From positions 1 to 7,571 of the forward strand of contig DLYX01000196.1 of the NCBI GenBank assembly GCA_003447545.1: a DNA stretch of 7,571 nt, in the 5' to 3' direction. Each line of letters begins with the position of its first letter. Positions within the stretch are counted from its first letter, which is position 1. The translations under genes and the position numbers were made by a program. Source of the DNA: Deltaproteobacteria bacterium (GTDB lineage: Bacteria; Desulfobacterota; Binatia; UBA12015). Below the pieces are notes generated by a model. It was not told the DNA's origin. It was given only the letters and a program-made list of their open reading frames with translations, and ran no database searches. This document shows positions 1 to 6,992 of the stretch, piece by piece.

Positions 1-829
1 GGATTCGGTCGATCTGGTCTTTGCGGCCATCGAAAGCGATGCCGCCAAGGAAGTCGAACCCCGACTCGCCGTGAAGATCCCGGTATTTTCCACCGCCTCT
101 GCCTTCCGTCGCGAATCCGACGTGCCGATCGCCGTCCCCGGGGTCAACCTCGATCAGCTCTCGGTGCTCGACGCACAACGAAAGAATCGCGGCTGGGAGG
201 GCTTCGTGGTTCCCCTACCGAACTGCACCACCATGGGACTTGTGGTGACGCTGAAACCTCTCGCCGATGCCTTTGGGCTCGAGCAGGTTATCCTCACCTC
301 CATGCAGGGCCTCTCGGGGGCCGGCCGAACACCGGGTGTCGGTGCGATGGATATTCTCGACAACATCATCCCCTTCATCTCCGGCGAAGAGGAAAAAGTG
401 GCCTGGGAGACCGGCAAGGTTCTGGGTTCGGTCGGCAGCAGCGGCTTTGACCACCATCAGGCTTTGGTCAGTGCAACCTGCACCCGCGCGAATGTCAGCG
501 AAGGTCATACCGAAGCCGTGACCGTCCGCCTCACGCAAACCCCGGATGCCGCCGAAGTGCAGTCCGTGCTCCAGGATTTCGGAAAGGAATTCTGCGCTCG
601 CCGTCTCCCCTCGGCGCCCGAGGCCCTGATTCACGTGCATGACGACCCTTTCCGACCACAGCCGAAGCTCGACCGGGAAGCCGGCGGTGGAATGACCACG
701 TCGGTAGGGCGGCTTCGCGTCGACGAGGCTGGTCTCCGCTACATGCTCGTCTCTCATAATACCAAAATGGGCGCCGCCAAAGGTGCTGTTCTGGTGGCCG
801 AACATATGGCGGATTCCGGCCAGCTGTGA
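1..829 (+). CDS. asd: Aspartate-semialdehyde dehydrogenase, archaeal/fungal type, 5'-truncated by window edge
   Basis: It catalyses the NADPH-dependent reductive dephosphorylation of L-4-aspartyl phosphate to L-aspartate semialdehyde, the branch-point step towards lysine/diaminopimelate, threonine and methionine, in the cytosol. The reading frame is open from base 2, so the start lies upstream; the GTG at 71 is internal because homologous sequence continues before it. The visible 275 residues hold the catalytic cysteine in PNCTT (fragment residues 73-77, Cys75), a SMQGLSGAG loop (100-108), the catalytic histidine in SEGHTE (His169), RPQPKLD (about 215-221), and a C-terminal GRLR...HNTKMGAA segment. 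These are the motifs of the archaeal/yeast branch of the family rather than the E. coli branch. Usual length is about 350 residues, so roughly 75 N-terminal residues, including the NADP-binding glycine motif, are missing from view. It ends with TGA, 73 bases before clpS, and is a metabolic neighbour with no evident functional link to the Clp genes. Confidence 0.95.
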   Translation, partial: DSVDLVFAAIESDAAKEVEPRLAVKIPVFSTASAFRRESDVPIAVPGVNLDQLSVLDAQRKNRGWEGFVVPLPNCTTMGLVVTLKPLADAFGLEQVILTSMQGLSGAGRTPGVGAMDILDNIIPFISGEEEKVAWETGKVLGSVGSSGFDHHQALVSATCTRANVSEGHTEAVTVRLTQTPDAAEVQSVLQDFGKEFCARRLPSAPEALIHVHDDPFRPQPKLDREAGGGMTTSVGRLRVDEAGLRYMLVSHNTKMGAAKGAVLVAEHMADSGQL

Positions 830-846
830 GTGGATTTTCGGGCCTT

Positions 847-868
847 CCGCGCCAAAGCGATGGCGTGG
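847..868 (+). other. Inverted repeat (hairpin) between asd and clpS
   Basis: CCGCGCCA (847-854) can pair with TGGCGTGG (861-868), including one G-T wobble, around the six-base loop AAGCGA. This gives an eight-pair GC-rich stem just after the asd stop. No T-run follows, so it does not look like a standard intrinsic terminator. It could be a processing or mRNA-stability structure between asd and clpS, or chance. No function is shown. Confidence 0.3.
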
Positions 869-890
869 CCGATCGACCAGCGGTATAATC

Positions 891-894
891 GGAG
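891..894 (+). promoter_or_regulatory. Ribosome binding site of clpS
   Basis: GGAG sits eight bases before the ATG at 903. It supports that start over the in-frame codons further upstream (from 783), which would lie inside asd. The chosen start also gives a protein of normal ClpS length. Confidence 0.65.
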
Positions 895-902
895 CGGAAG
901 CA

Positions 903-1217
903 ATGGCAGGTCCGGATCGCGATTCAGAAGAAGCCGTCATCACCAAGGCCAAGCGCAAGGTGGAGCGTCCCAAGCTCTACAAGGTGCTTCTGCATAATGA
1001 TGACTATACGACGCGGGAGTTCGTGGTGTGGATCCTGCGCATGGTGTTCCAAAGAAGCGAATCGGAATCTGTGCAGATCATGATGCATGTACATAATAAC
1101 GGAATTGGTGTGGCGGGGGTCTATCCATTCGAGGTTGCCGAAGCCAAGATCCAGCGCACCACAACACTGGCCGAGGAGTACGAGTTCCCTCTGCTGACGA
1201 CGATGGAGCCAGAATGA
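903..1217 (+). CDS. clpS: ClpS, N-degron adaptor of the ClpAP protease
   Basis: A small cytosolic adaptor that binds proteins with destabilising N-terminal residues and hands them to ClpA. The 104 residues match the family length (E. coli 106). A charged, flexible N-terminal extension (1-22), which in this family engages the ClpA pore, precedes the folded core starting at PKLYKVLL (23-30). The N-degron pocket is visible as N32, D33, D34, T36 and H64, equivalent to E. coli N34, D35, D36, T38 and H66; EVAEAK (77-82) and the C-terminal PLLTTMEPE end are also typical. The residue matching E. coli gatekeeper Met40 is Arg38, which may narrow substrate choice. The stop codon overlaps the clpA start (ATGA), the usual clpS-clpA arrangement and a sign of translational coupling. 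Identity is secure; the specificity change is inferred from one residue. Confidence 0.96.
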   Translation: MAGPDRDSEEAVITKAKRKVERPKLYKVLLHNDDYTTREFVVWILRMVFQRSESESVQIMMHVHNNGIGVAGVYPFEVAEAKIQRTTTLAEEYEFPLLTTMEPE

Positions 1218-3490
1218 CACCGCCACAGGTCACCAACGATCTTCAGACCTCCCTGCGCGCCGCTTTCGAGTCGGCTCGAGAGCGCCGGCACGAATACCTG
1301 ACTCTCGAGCATGTATTGCTGGCCTTGCTCGACAACGAGGAGGTGCAGTTACTCCTGGAGCTTCTCAACGTCGACCTCGAACAGGTCCGGAGTGAACTCG
1401 AATTGCACCTCCAGCATACCGTCGAGGCGCTGCCCGAGGGAATGGATCAGGCACCGCAGGAGACTCCGGCATTGCAACGGGTGCTGCAGCGGGCAGCACT
1501 GCACGCAGTGAATGCAGAGAGAGCGACCATCGACGGCCCGGGCCTGATCGTCGCTCTGTTTCGCGAGCCGAGTTGCCACGCCCTCTGGGCGCTCGAAAGC
1601 CAAGGCGTCAGTCGTCTGGATGTGGTGCGCATCATCTCACATAACCTCAAGGATGGTGGCACCTCCGGTGCTGGCGGCGAAGAAGGGGCATCTCGGGAGG
1701 AGATCTCTCCCTCCGACGAAGACGATGAAGCCCCGGCCACCGATCCTCTGGCCGCATGGACGACCGACCTGCGCGCACGCGCGGAAGCCGGCGATATCGA
1801 TCCTCTGATCGGACGCCATCAGGAGCTGGAGCGAGCCATTCATATCCTCGCACGCCGCCGCAAAAACAACCCGATTTTCGTCGGCGAGGCCGGGGTTGGT
1901 AAAACCGCGATCGTCGAAGGTCTGGCTCGCAAGCTTCACACCGGAGATGTTCCCGATACCCTCAAGGAAGCGAATATATTCGCGCTCGATATGGGAGCGC
2001 TAATCGCCGGAACAAAATTTCGCGGCCAATTCGAAGAGCGGCTGAAAAGCGTCATCAAGGCGCTGAACGAACGCGACCACTCCATTCTCTTTATCGATGA
2101 GATCCATACGATTGTCGGCGCGGGCGCCACTAGCGGCGGGACCATGGATGCCTCCAACCTGCTGAAGCCGGCTCTGGCCAATGGCGAGCTACGCTGCATC
2201 GGTGCCACCACATTTGGCGAATACAAGAAATCCTTCGACAAGGACCGTGCTCTCGAGCGACGATTCCAGAAAATCGATGTTCCCGAGCCTTCCGTCGACG
2301 AGACCGTCGAAATCCTGCGCGGCCTGAAGAGCCGCTACGAAGAACATCACGGCGTGACCTACACCGACGAAGCTATCTGCACAGCCGCCGATCTATCGGC
2401 TCGCTATATCAGCGATCGACACCTGCCCGACAAGGCCATCGATGTCATCGATGAGACGGGCGCCGCCGACAGTATCCTGCCGGACGACAAGAAGCGTCGC
2501 GAAATCACCGAGGCCGAAATCGAGATTACCGTCGCGCGGATTGCGAAAATACCCGAGAAAAAAGTCTCGACGGATGCTCGCGAGCTTCTCGAAAAGATCG
2601 AACCCGACCTGAAGGCTGTCATATACGGCCAAGACCATGCGATCGATCAACTGGCGTCCGTCATCAAGCTCCAGCGCTCAGGCCTGGGACATACCGAGAG
2701 GCCAGTCGGATCCTTTCTCTTCGCGGGGCCGACCGGCGTGGGCAAGACGGAACTTGCGCGCCAACTAGCCTCTGTCCTCGGCGTCGAACTGCATCGCTTC
2801 GATATGAGTGAGTATATGGAGAAGCATACCGTCTCGCGACTGATCGGCGCCCCTCCGGGCTATGTCGGGTTTGATCAGGGCGGTCTCCTGACCGATGCCG
2901 TTCGTAAAACCCCGCATTCGGTGGTCGTCCTCGACGAAATCGAGAAGGCGCATCCCGACCTCTTCAACATTCTTTTGCAGGTGATGGATCACGCAACTCT
3001 CACCGACAATACGGGTCGCAAAGCCGACTTCCGCAATATTGTGCTGATCCTGACGACCAACGCCGGGGCCCGCGAGATGACCTCCACCGCGATCGGCTTT
3101 ACCGGTGACCATTCAACCGGCTCCGCTCGACAGGCGATCGAGAAAACTTTCAGCCCCGAATTCCGAAACCGACTCGATGCGACGATCATGTTCGACCCCC
3201 TCGACCCCGATGCGATTCTAAAGGTGGTCGAGAAGAATCTGGTCGAGGTCCGCGAGCAATTGGCCGAAAAGTCGGTTCGGCTCGAACTGACCAAGGGGGC
3301 TCGAGAATGGCTGGCGAAGGAAGGCTTTGACAAGCTCTATGGCGCTCGCCCTATGGCTCGCCTCATCGAGCGTGAAATCAAGCGCCCGCTGGCCGACGAA
3401 ATCCTCTTTGGGCGCCTGGCGCTGGGCGGAAAAGTCAAAATACAGGTTTCGAAAGGAAAACTATCGCTCGACATTCACTCAGGGGAGTAA
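1214..3490 (+). CDS. clpA: ClpA, ATP-dependent unfoldase subunit of ClpAP
   Basis: A class 1 Hsp100 AAA+ unfoldase; the hexamer unfolds substrates brought by ClpS or carrying degrons and threads them into ClpP. At 758 residues it equals E. coli ClpA in length. The order is: Clp N-domain (1-145, the ClpS-binding part), a Gly/acidic linker (about 146-178), AAA domain D1 with Walker A GEAGVGKT (224-231), pore loop KFRG (268-271), Walker B ILFIDE (291-296) and arginine finger region RALERR (345-350), then D2 with Walker A GPTGVGKT (505-512), pore loop GYVG (549-552), Walker B VVLDE (571-575), RNRLD (651-655) and sensor-2 GARPMAR (710-716). There is no coiled-coil middle domain, which excludes ClpB and ClpC. 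IGF (627-629) is the ClpP-docking tripeptide (IGL in E. coli), so a ClpP partner is expected elsewhere. The D1 pore aromatic is Phe rather than the Tyr of E. coli. GGAG (1205-1208) lies five bases before the ATG. Confidence 0.97.
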   Translation: MTPPQVTNDLQTSLRAAFESARERRHEYLTLEHVLLALLDNEEVQLLLELLNVDLEQVRSELELHLQHTVEALPEGMDQAPQETPALQRVLQRAALHAVNAERATIDGPGLIVALFREPSCHALWALESQGVSRLDVVRIISHNLKDGGTSGAGGEEGASREEISPSDEDDEAPATDPLAAWTTDLRARAEAGDIDPLIGRHQELERAIHILARRRKNNPIFVGEAGVGKTAIVEGLARKLHTGDVPDTLKEANIFALDMGALIAGTKFRGQFEERLKSVIKALNERDHSILFIDEIHTIVGAGATSGGTMDASNLLKPALANGELRCIGATTFGEYKKSFDKDRALERRFQKIDVPEPSVDETVEILRGLKSRYEEHHGVTYTDEAICTAADLSARYISDRHLPDKAIDVIDETGAADSILPDDKKRREITEAEIEITVARIAKIPEKKVSTDARELLEKIEPDLKAVIYGQDHAIDQLASVIKLQRSGLGHTERPVGSFLFAGPTGVGKTELARQLASVLGVELHRFDMSEYMEKHTVSRLIGAPPGYVGFDQGGLLTDAVRKTPHSVVVLDEIEKAHPDLFNILLQVMDHATLTDNTGRKADFRNIVLILTTNAGAREMTSTAIGFTGDHSTGSARQAIEKTFSPEFRNRLDATIMFDPLDPDAILKVVEKNLVEVREQLAEKSVRLELTKGAREWLAKEGFDKLYGARPMARLIEREIKRPLADEILFGRLALGGKVKIQVSKGKLSLDIHSGE
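1261..1284 (+). other. Strong hairpin in the early clpA coding region
   Basis: CGCTTTCGAG (1261-1270) pairs with CTCGAGAGCG (1275-1284) around the four-base loop TCGG. Nine pairs are Watson-Crick and one is a T-G wobble. It begins 47 bases after the clpA ATG (codons 16-24). A stem of this strength early in a gene could slow translation or affect mRNA stability, but codon constraints in GC-rich DNA also produce such stems, so a role is only possible. Confidence 0.35.
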
Positions 3491-3498
3491 AGTGATCG

Positions 3499-3521
3499 GA
3501 AGAATCTGACGTTGATTCTTC
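3499..3521 (+). terminator. Possible weak terminator or attenuator after clpA
   Basis: GAAGAATC (3499-3506) and GATTCTTC (3514-3521) form a perfect eight-pair stem with the seven-base loop TGACGTT, eight bases after the clpA stop. Only TTT follows directly, although the 3' arm is itself T-rich. The stem has only three G-C pairs, so at best it would be a leaky terminator. Its 3' end is four bases from the weak GGAA (3525-3528) before the next gene's ATG, so it might instead affect that gene's translation. Confidence 0.4.
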
Positions 3522-3534
3522 TTTGGAACCCCTG

Positions 3535-4203
3535 ATGTCTACCGTCGACCGCAACTTCGAGCTCCGCCAGCTCCTGAAAGCCTATCGCAAGGGCCTGATT
3601 TCGGACGAAATTTTCGAGGAACAGCTCCGCGATCTGGAGTCGGGAGAATCCGGCGAGACCAGCCCGTCCTCCGCACCGACACCCCCGGCGCGCCAATGGC
3701 ATAGTCAGGGGAAATTGTTTTCGTCGGAACAATCCCTGCTCCGCCATTTCCTGGATGAGCTTCGTGCCGGGGAGTCTTTCGGCGGGGAAATCTTCCAGCG
3801 ATGGCAAGAAGTGGCCAGTCACCCCGGTCTCCGCGGAACCCTGCGAGCCATCAGCGGTCGAGAAGCGATGCACGGCAGAATTCTCGCCGCCCGACTGCGC
3901 GAGATCGGAGGAACCGAGACGGCCTGCCTCCCTGCGAGTTTCGCCGAGGCGACTCAGGCAAGACTCGCCTCGACACGAATCTCTGACGTAGAAAAATTGC
4001 GTGAAGTCCTGTCGCGACTCCCGAATGCCGAGGCCGCGACCGCACCGCTTCGCGAGGTCATCGATCAGATTGAGGACGACCTCGAAAGCCGCCTGCTTCT
4101 GGAACTGATCGTTGCCGACGAGGCCTCGACGATCGACTGCCTGCATCGATGTGCTGTGCTCATGGGCATTGCGGAAGCTGCCCCCGCGGATGAGACCCCG
4201 TAA
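3535..4203 (+). CDS. Uncharacterised helical protein: SHOCT-like N-terminus, possible degenerate ferritin-like body
   Basis: Function unknown. The 222 residues are predicted soluble, with no signal peptide or membrane segment. Residues 9-35 (ELRQLLKAYRKGLISDEIFE and on) resemble a SHOCT-type short two-helix motif. A Ser/Pro linker (36-54) follows, then a long helical region (62-212). In it, E80 and the pair E110...H113 (REAMH) are spaced like the first half of a ferritin/rubrerythrin di-iron site. The second half has E196...T199 where a second ExxH would be expected, so the metal site looks incomplete. The ATG at 3535 is preferred, with GGAA (3525-3528) six bases upstream; the in-frame TTG at 3523 abuts the hairpin and has no room for a ribosome binding site. 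Third codon positions are GC-rich like the neighbours, supporting this strand over the long antisense frame. It lies 44 bases after clpA and may be partly cotranscribed. The ferritin-like assignment is tentative. Confidence 0.8.
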   Translation: MSTVDRNFELRQLLKAYRKGLISDEIFEEQLRDLESGESGETSPSSAPTPPARQWHSQGKLFSSEQSLLRHFLDELRAGESFGGEIFQRWQEVASHPGLRGTLRAISGREAMHGRILAARLREIGGTETACLPASFAEATQARLASTRISDVEKLREVLSRLPNAEAATAPLREVIDQIEDDLESRLLLELIVADEASTIDCLHRCAVLMGIAEAAPADETP

Positions 4204-4311
4204 TGCTTCTCGGTAACCATCACTTTACAGAGCGATTTTCTTTCTGTGACTTCCCCGTCTCGCGAAAACTTGATAAGCCGGGTTTCTCAGCAAGAACGGA
4301 CAAGTAATTTT

Positions 4312-5547
4312 ATGGTCCAAGAAAGCGTATTTCAGGCGGCAGAAGCCGCCACCCGACTCATGGCATTGCCCTGGATCCTTGCCGCAAGATGGCTGAGCGG
4401 CGACTCCGGAAGAGATTTGGTGCCACGAGGACCCGGTACCACAAGCCTTGCCGTTCGAGCCAAAGCCGCCGTCGACGAACTTTTCTTCGCGTCCGAGGTT
4501 CTGGGCGGAGCGCCCCTGCCGCTGATGGACGCCAAACGAATCGCCACCGAAACCAAAGAGGCTATTATCTTCTTCCGGGAAAACGGTTGGCTGGAAAATC
4601 CCGAGAAATACCATCGAACCCCCGAGGCGCCGACGCATGTCCATCTGGAGTCGGCCGAGATCGCCGGCCTGGACGCCGAACGGATCTCGTTCCACAGCGG
4701 TTATGCCCCCTGGAAAGGTGAGCCAGGGCGGGAGCGTTGGCTGGGATATGAAGAAAACCATCAGGCCCATGCGAAGATTTTCCGACATCCCGGAGAAGAT
4801 CGTCCTTGGGTCGTATGTATCCCCGGATACCGGATGGGCCAGGACCTTGCGGATTCGGTAGCCTTCCGGGTGCAATGGCTGCATCGCGACCTCGGCCTGA
4901 ACGTAGCCATTCCCACGCTTCCCCTGCACGGCCCACGCACGGTTGGAAGACGGAGCGGCGATCACTTCCTCGCTGGCGATTTTATCGATACTCTCCACGC
5001 CGAAACGCAGGCTATTTGGGATATCCGGAAGCTGCTGGCATGGATTCGAGAACAAGGTGCGCCCGCGCTCGGTATTTACGGACTTTCGCTGGGAGCCTAT
5101 ACGACAGCGATGATTGCTTCTCTGGAAGACGATCTCGACTGCGTCGTCGCCGGTATTCCGACAATCGACTTTGTAGACCTCGTCCAATCCAACACAGCCG
5201 GATGGGCCCTGCGCGTCACCGGGCTGCTGGGATTTCCCTGGGACAGCATCTGCGAGATGCTCCGGGTCGTCTCCCCTCTGGAATTGTCATTGAAAACTGA
5301 CAATTCCAAATGTTTCATTTTCGCCGGCTTGTACGACCAGGTAGCACCCCCCGAACAGGCGCGAGCCTTGTGGCGCCATTGGGGGCGGCCCAAAATGGTT
5401 TGGTATCGGGGCGGTCACGTCTCGTTCCTGATGGAGCGAGAGGTTCGCGACCTTCTCGCGTCTGCCTTCCGGCGCACGGGGTTGGTGCCCGATCCGGTTT
5501 ACCTGCCCCGCCTGCTCGAACTGCAACCCGCACTCGCGATGTCCTGA
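4312..5547 (+). CDS. Alpha/beta hydrolase, ABHD18-like
   Basis: A serine hydrolase of unknown substrate. Numbered from the ATG at 4312 (411 residues), the nucleophile elbow GLSLG holds Ser259, an acidic residue follows in GLYDQ (Asp342), and the histidine is in GGHVSF (His369): a complete triad. RPWVVCIPGY (about 164-173) is the strand and turn leading to the oxyanion region, and LPLHGPR (about 203-209) follows. This layout recalls the ABHD18 (former DUF2048) family. A helical N-terminal section with a hydrophobic stretch (about 17-27) might contact membranes, but no signal peptide is clear. The start is uncertain: an in-frame GTG at 4246 would add 22 residues. I prefer 4312 because codons 4246-4311 have more A/T at third positions than the body, though neither start has a good ribosome binding site. 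It follows the previous gene on the same strand and converges with the FAD enzyme gene. Confidence 0.88.
   Translation: MVQESVFQAAEAATRLMALPWILAARWLSGDSGRDLVPRGPGTTSLAVRAKAAVDELFFASEVLGGAPLPLMDAKRIATETKEAIIFFRENGWLENPEKYHRTPEAPTHVHLESAEIAGLDAERISFHSGYAPWKGEPGRERWLGYEENHQAHAKIFRHPGEDRPWVVCIPGYRMGQDLADSVAFRVQWLHRDLGLNVAIPTLPLHGPRTVGRRSGDHFLAGDFIDTLHAETQAIWDIRKLLAWIREQGAPALGIYGLSLGAYTTAMIASLEDDLDCVVAGIPTIDFVDLVQSNTAGWALRVTGLLGFPWDSICEMLRVVSPLELSLKTDNSKCFIFAGLYDQVAPPEQARALWRHWGRPKMVWYRGGHVSFLMEREVRDLLASAFRRTGLVPDPVYLPRLLELQPALAMS
5279..5308. repeat. Perfect 11-bp inverted repeat inside the hydrolase gene
   Basis: TGGAATTGTCA (5279-5289) is repeated in exact inverted form as TGACAATTCCA (5298-5308) around the eight-base spacer TTGAAAAC. 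It lies in codons for LELSLKTDNSK and is AT-rich compared with its surroundings. The dyad looks like a protein-binding operator or an RNA hairpin, but no promoter or T-run accompanies it. The reading frame passes through intact. Confidence 0.75.
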
Positions 5548-5551
5548 AACT

Positions 5552-5570
5552 CCGCTTCCCGACCGAGCGG
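5552..5570. terminator. Possible short hairpin between convergent genes
   Basis: CCGCT (5552-5556) pairs with AGCGG (5566-5570), and one T-G wobble extends the stem inward. It fills most of the 26-base gap between the stops of two convergent genes, where a bidirectional terminator would be expected. The stem is short and lacks a T-run on either side, so the call is weak. Confidence 0.25.
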
Positions 5571-5573
5571 CAA

Positions 5574-6986
5574 TCAGTCTTCTTTCGCGATCAGGACCTC
5601 AGGGTTCAGGATACCATCCGGGTCCATCGCGGCTTTCAGCGCCCGCAAGAGTGCCATGCCGCCAGCTCCATGCTCGCGCGGGAGATGGTCTCGGCGCACC
5701 CGGCCGATGCCATGATGATGTGCAATCGTGGCGCCGGCATCGATCGTTGCCTGCATGGCGGCATTCCAGGAGGCGGAATAGATTCTCTCCTGCTCCGCTG
5801 CATCCTCGGACTGACCCACGAAGGTGAAATAGATATTCACCCCTGTCGTATAGGCATGCGAAGTGTGACCACTGGCAATCAAAACACCCGGTACCGCCAT
5901 AATGGCCGCTGTCACAGCTTCGTAGAGTGGCGTGATCCGATCCCAGGTCGCCGCGACCTCAATGGTGTCGACGACCAGACCCGCCTTGAGCAATTCCTCC
6001 CATGAGGGAACCGAATTCCGATGCCCCATCCATTGATCGAGAGGAGCCGATCCAAGGTCCTCGCCGCCGTGAGCCAGGCAGGATTTCTCGACCGCCGCCA
6101 ATTCCAGTTCCAGTGCGGGTTGCATGGACTCGCTGCCCTCGGTCATGACCAACAGGAGTGGTTCGGGCTCGGGAACCCACTCTCCGAAATTGCGCTGCGC
6201 CTCCACTCCGTCGTAGAGACGGAGAACGGCTGGGCGCCAACCATCTCGCAGGACTTTCCGCGTAATCTCGAGACCATCATCCCAGGTGGGCAGGCGGTAG
6301 GCCGTCCCGGAACGAAAAGCATGCTTTGGCCAGCACTTGAAAGTGACCTCGGTGAGGATGCCCAAGGTTCCCTCAGAACCCAGAAGAAGGGCCTTGAGGT
6401 CGGGCCCGGTCGCACTGCGGGGCGACGGAAACGTCCGAACGACCGTCCCATCGGGCAGCACACACTCAAGGGAGAGCACCATATCTTCCGTGTTCCCATA
6501 ACGCGTGGAAAACTGGCCTGATGCTCTCGTAGCCACCCAGCCCCCAACACTCGATACGGCGATCGACTGCGGGAAATGGCCCAAGGTCAGACCATGGGAT
6601 TCGAGATGCTCTTCAAACTCCGAGCCCCTCATCCCCGGCTGCACGCGGCAGGTCAGAGCTTCATCCGAGAGTTCCAGAACCTTGTTCATGCGCGACAGGT
6701 CGACGACAATGGCCGCCGCTCCGGGCCGGACACCGCCGCAAACTCCGGACCCCAGGCCGTAGGGCACCACCGCAGTCCCGCTTTGCGACGCCAGCTGCAG
6801 CGCTTTGGAAACTTCCTCCGTGCTCTCGGGATAGACCACGCAAAGCGGCCCCGCAGCAGGGGTCCCGCCGAGATCACGAATCGCTTCAAGCGCCCAATAA
6901 TCATGAGCGTGTGCCTGACGATCGTCTTCCGTGACGACGACTCTCCCCGCAGGAAGTCCCTCCTCCAGCATTTTGATGATATCCAC
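5574..6986 (-). CDS. agpS: FAD-dependent alkyl-DHAP-synthase-like oxidase (alkylglycerone-phosphate synthase family)
   Basis: The family enzyme exchanges the acyl chain of acyl-DHAP for a fatty alcohol, giving alkyl-DHAP, the committed step to ether lipids; FAD is bound by a vanillyl-alcohol-oxidase-type fold. In the 470-residue protein the FAD loop is PYGLGSGVCGG (75-85), HFPQSIAVSSVGGW begins at His137, GSEGTLGI is at 203-210, LRLYD holds Arg256, SHAY...IYF holds Tyr386, and the catalytic triplet HHHGIGR is His423-425. These line up in order with the active-site His, Arg, Tyr and His triplet I recall for the mammalian enzyme. The end, DPDGILNPEVL, is typical of the fold. The GTG at 6986 is chosen because AGGAG (6996-7000) lies nine bases before it; the TTG at 6992 is too close and the ATG at 6971 too far. 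It starts six bases after glpD, hence the same operon. A related FAD oxidase acting on another substrate cannot be excluded. Confidence 0.85.
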   Translation of the reverse strand: MDIIKMLEEGLPAGRVVVTEDDRQAHAHDYWALEAIRDLGGTPAAGPLCVVYPESTEEVSKALQLASQSGTAVVPYGLGSGVCGGVRPGAAAIVVDLSRMNKVLELSDEALTCRVQPGMRGSEFEEHLESHGLTLGHFPQSIAVSSVGGWVATRASGQFSTRYGNTEDMVLSLECVLPDGTVVRTFPSPRSATGPDLKALLLGSEGTLGILTEVTFKCWPKHAFRSGTAYRLPTWDDGLEITRKVLRDGWRPAVLRLYDGVEAQRNFGEWVPEPEPLLLVMTEGSESMQPALELELAAVEKSCLAHGGEDLGSAPLDQWMGHRNSVPSWEELLKAGLVVDTIEVAATWDRITPLYEAVTAAIMAVPGVLIASGHTSHAYTTGVNIYFTFVGQSEDAAEQERIYSASWNAAMQATIDAGATIAHHHGIGRVRRDHLPREHGAGGMALLRALKAAMDPDGILNPEVLIAKED

Positions 6987-6992
6987 GTTCAA

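Noticed and set aside
884..889. Perfect TATAAT hexamer upstream of clpS, as a -10 promoter element
   Set aside because: No TTGACA-like hexamer lies 16-18 bases upstream, and a start about seven bases downstream of it would leave out the clpS ribosome binding site (891-894). Probably chance.
215..973. Long antisense open frame over asd
   Set aside because: Shadow of the asd gene, with no recognisable domain; the + strand has clear catalytic motifs.
3475..4146. 223-residue antisense open frame over the unknown gene after clpA
   Set aside because: Arg/Gly/Cys-rich shadow composition. The + strand frame has GC-rich third positions, helical periodicity and a fitting operon position.
4270..4275. 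TTGATA as a -35 element before the hydrolase gene
   Set aside because: No acceptable -10 hexamer lies 16-18 bases downstream, so a promoter cannot be supported.
4225..5187. 320-residue antisense open frame over the alpha/beta hydrolase
   Set aside because: The + strand frame carries an intact catalytic triad and family motifs; the antisense frame is low-complexity shadow.
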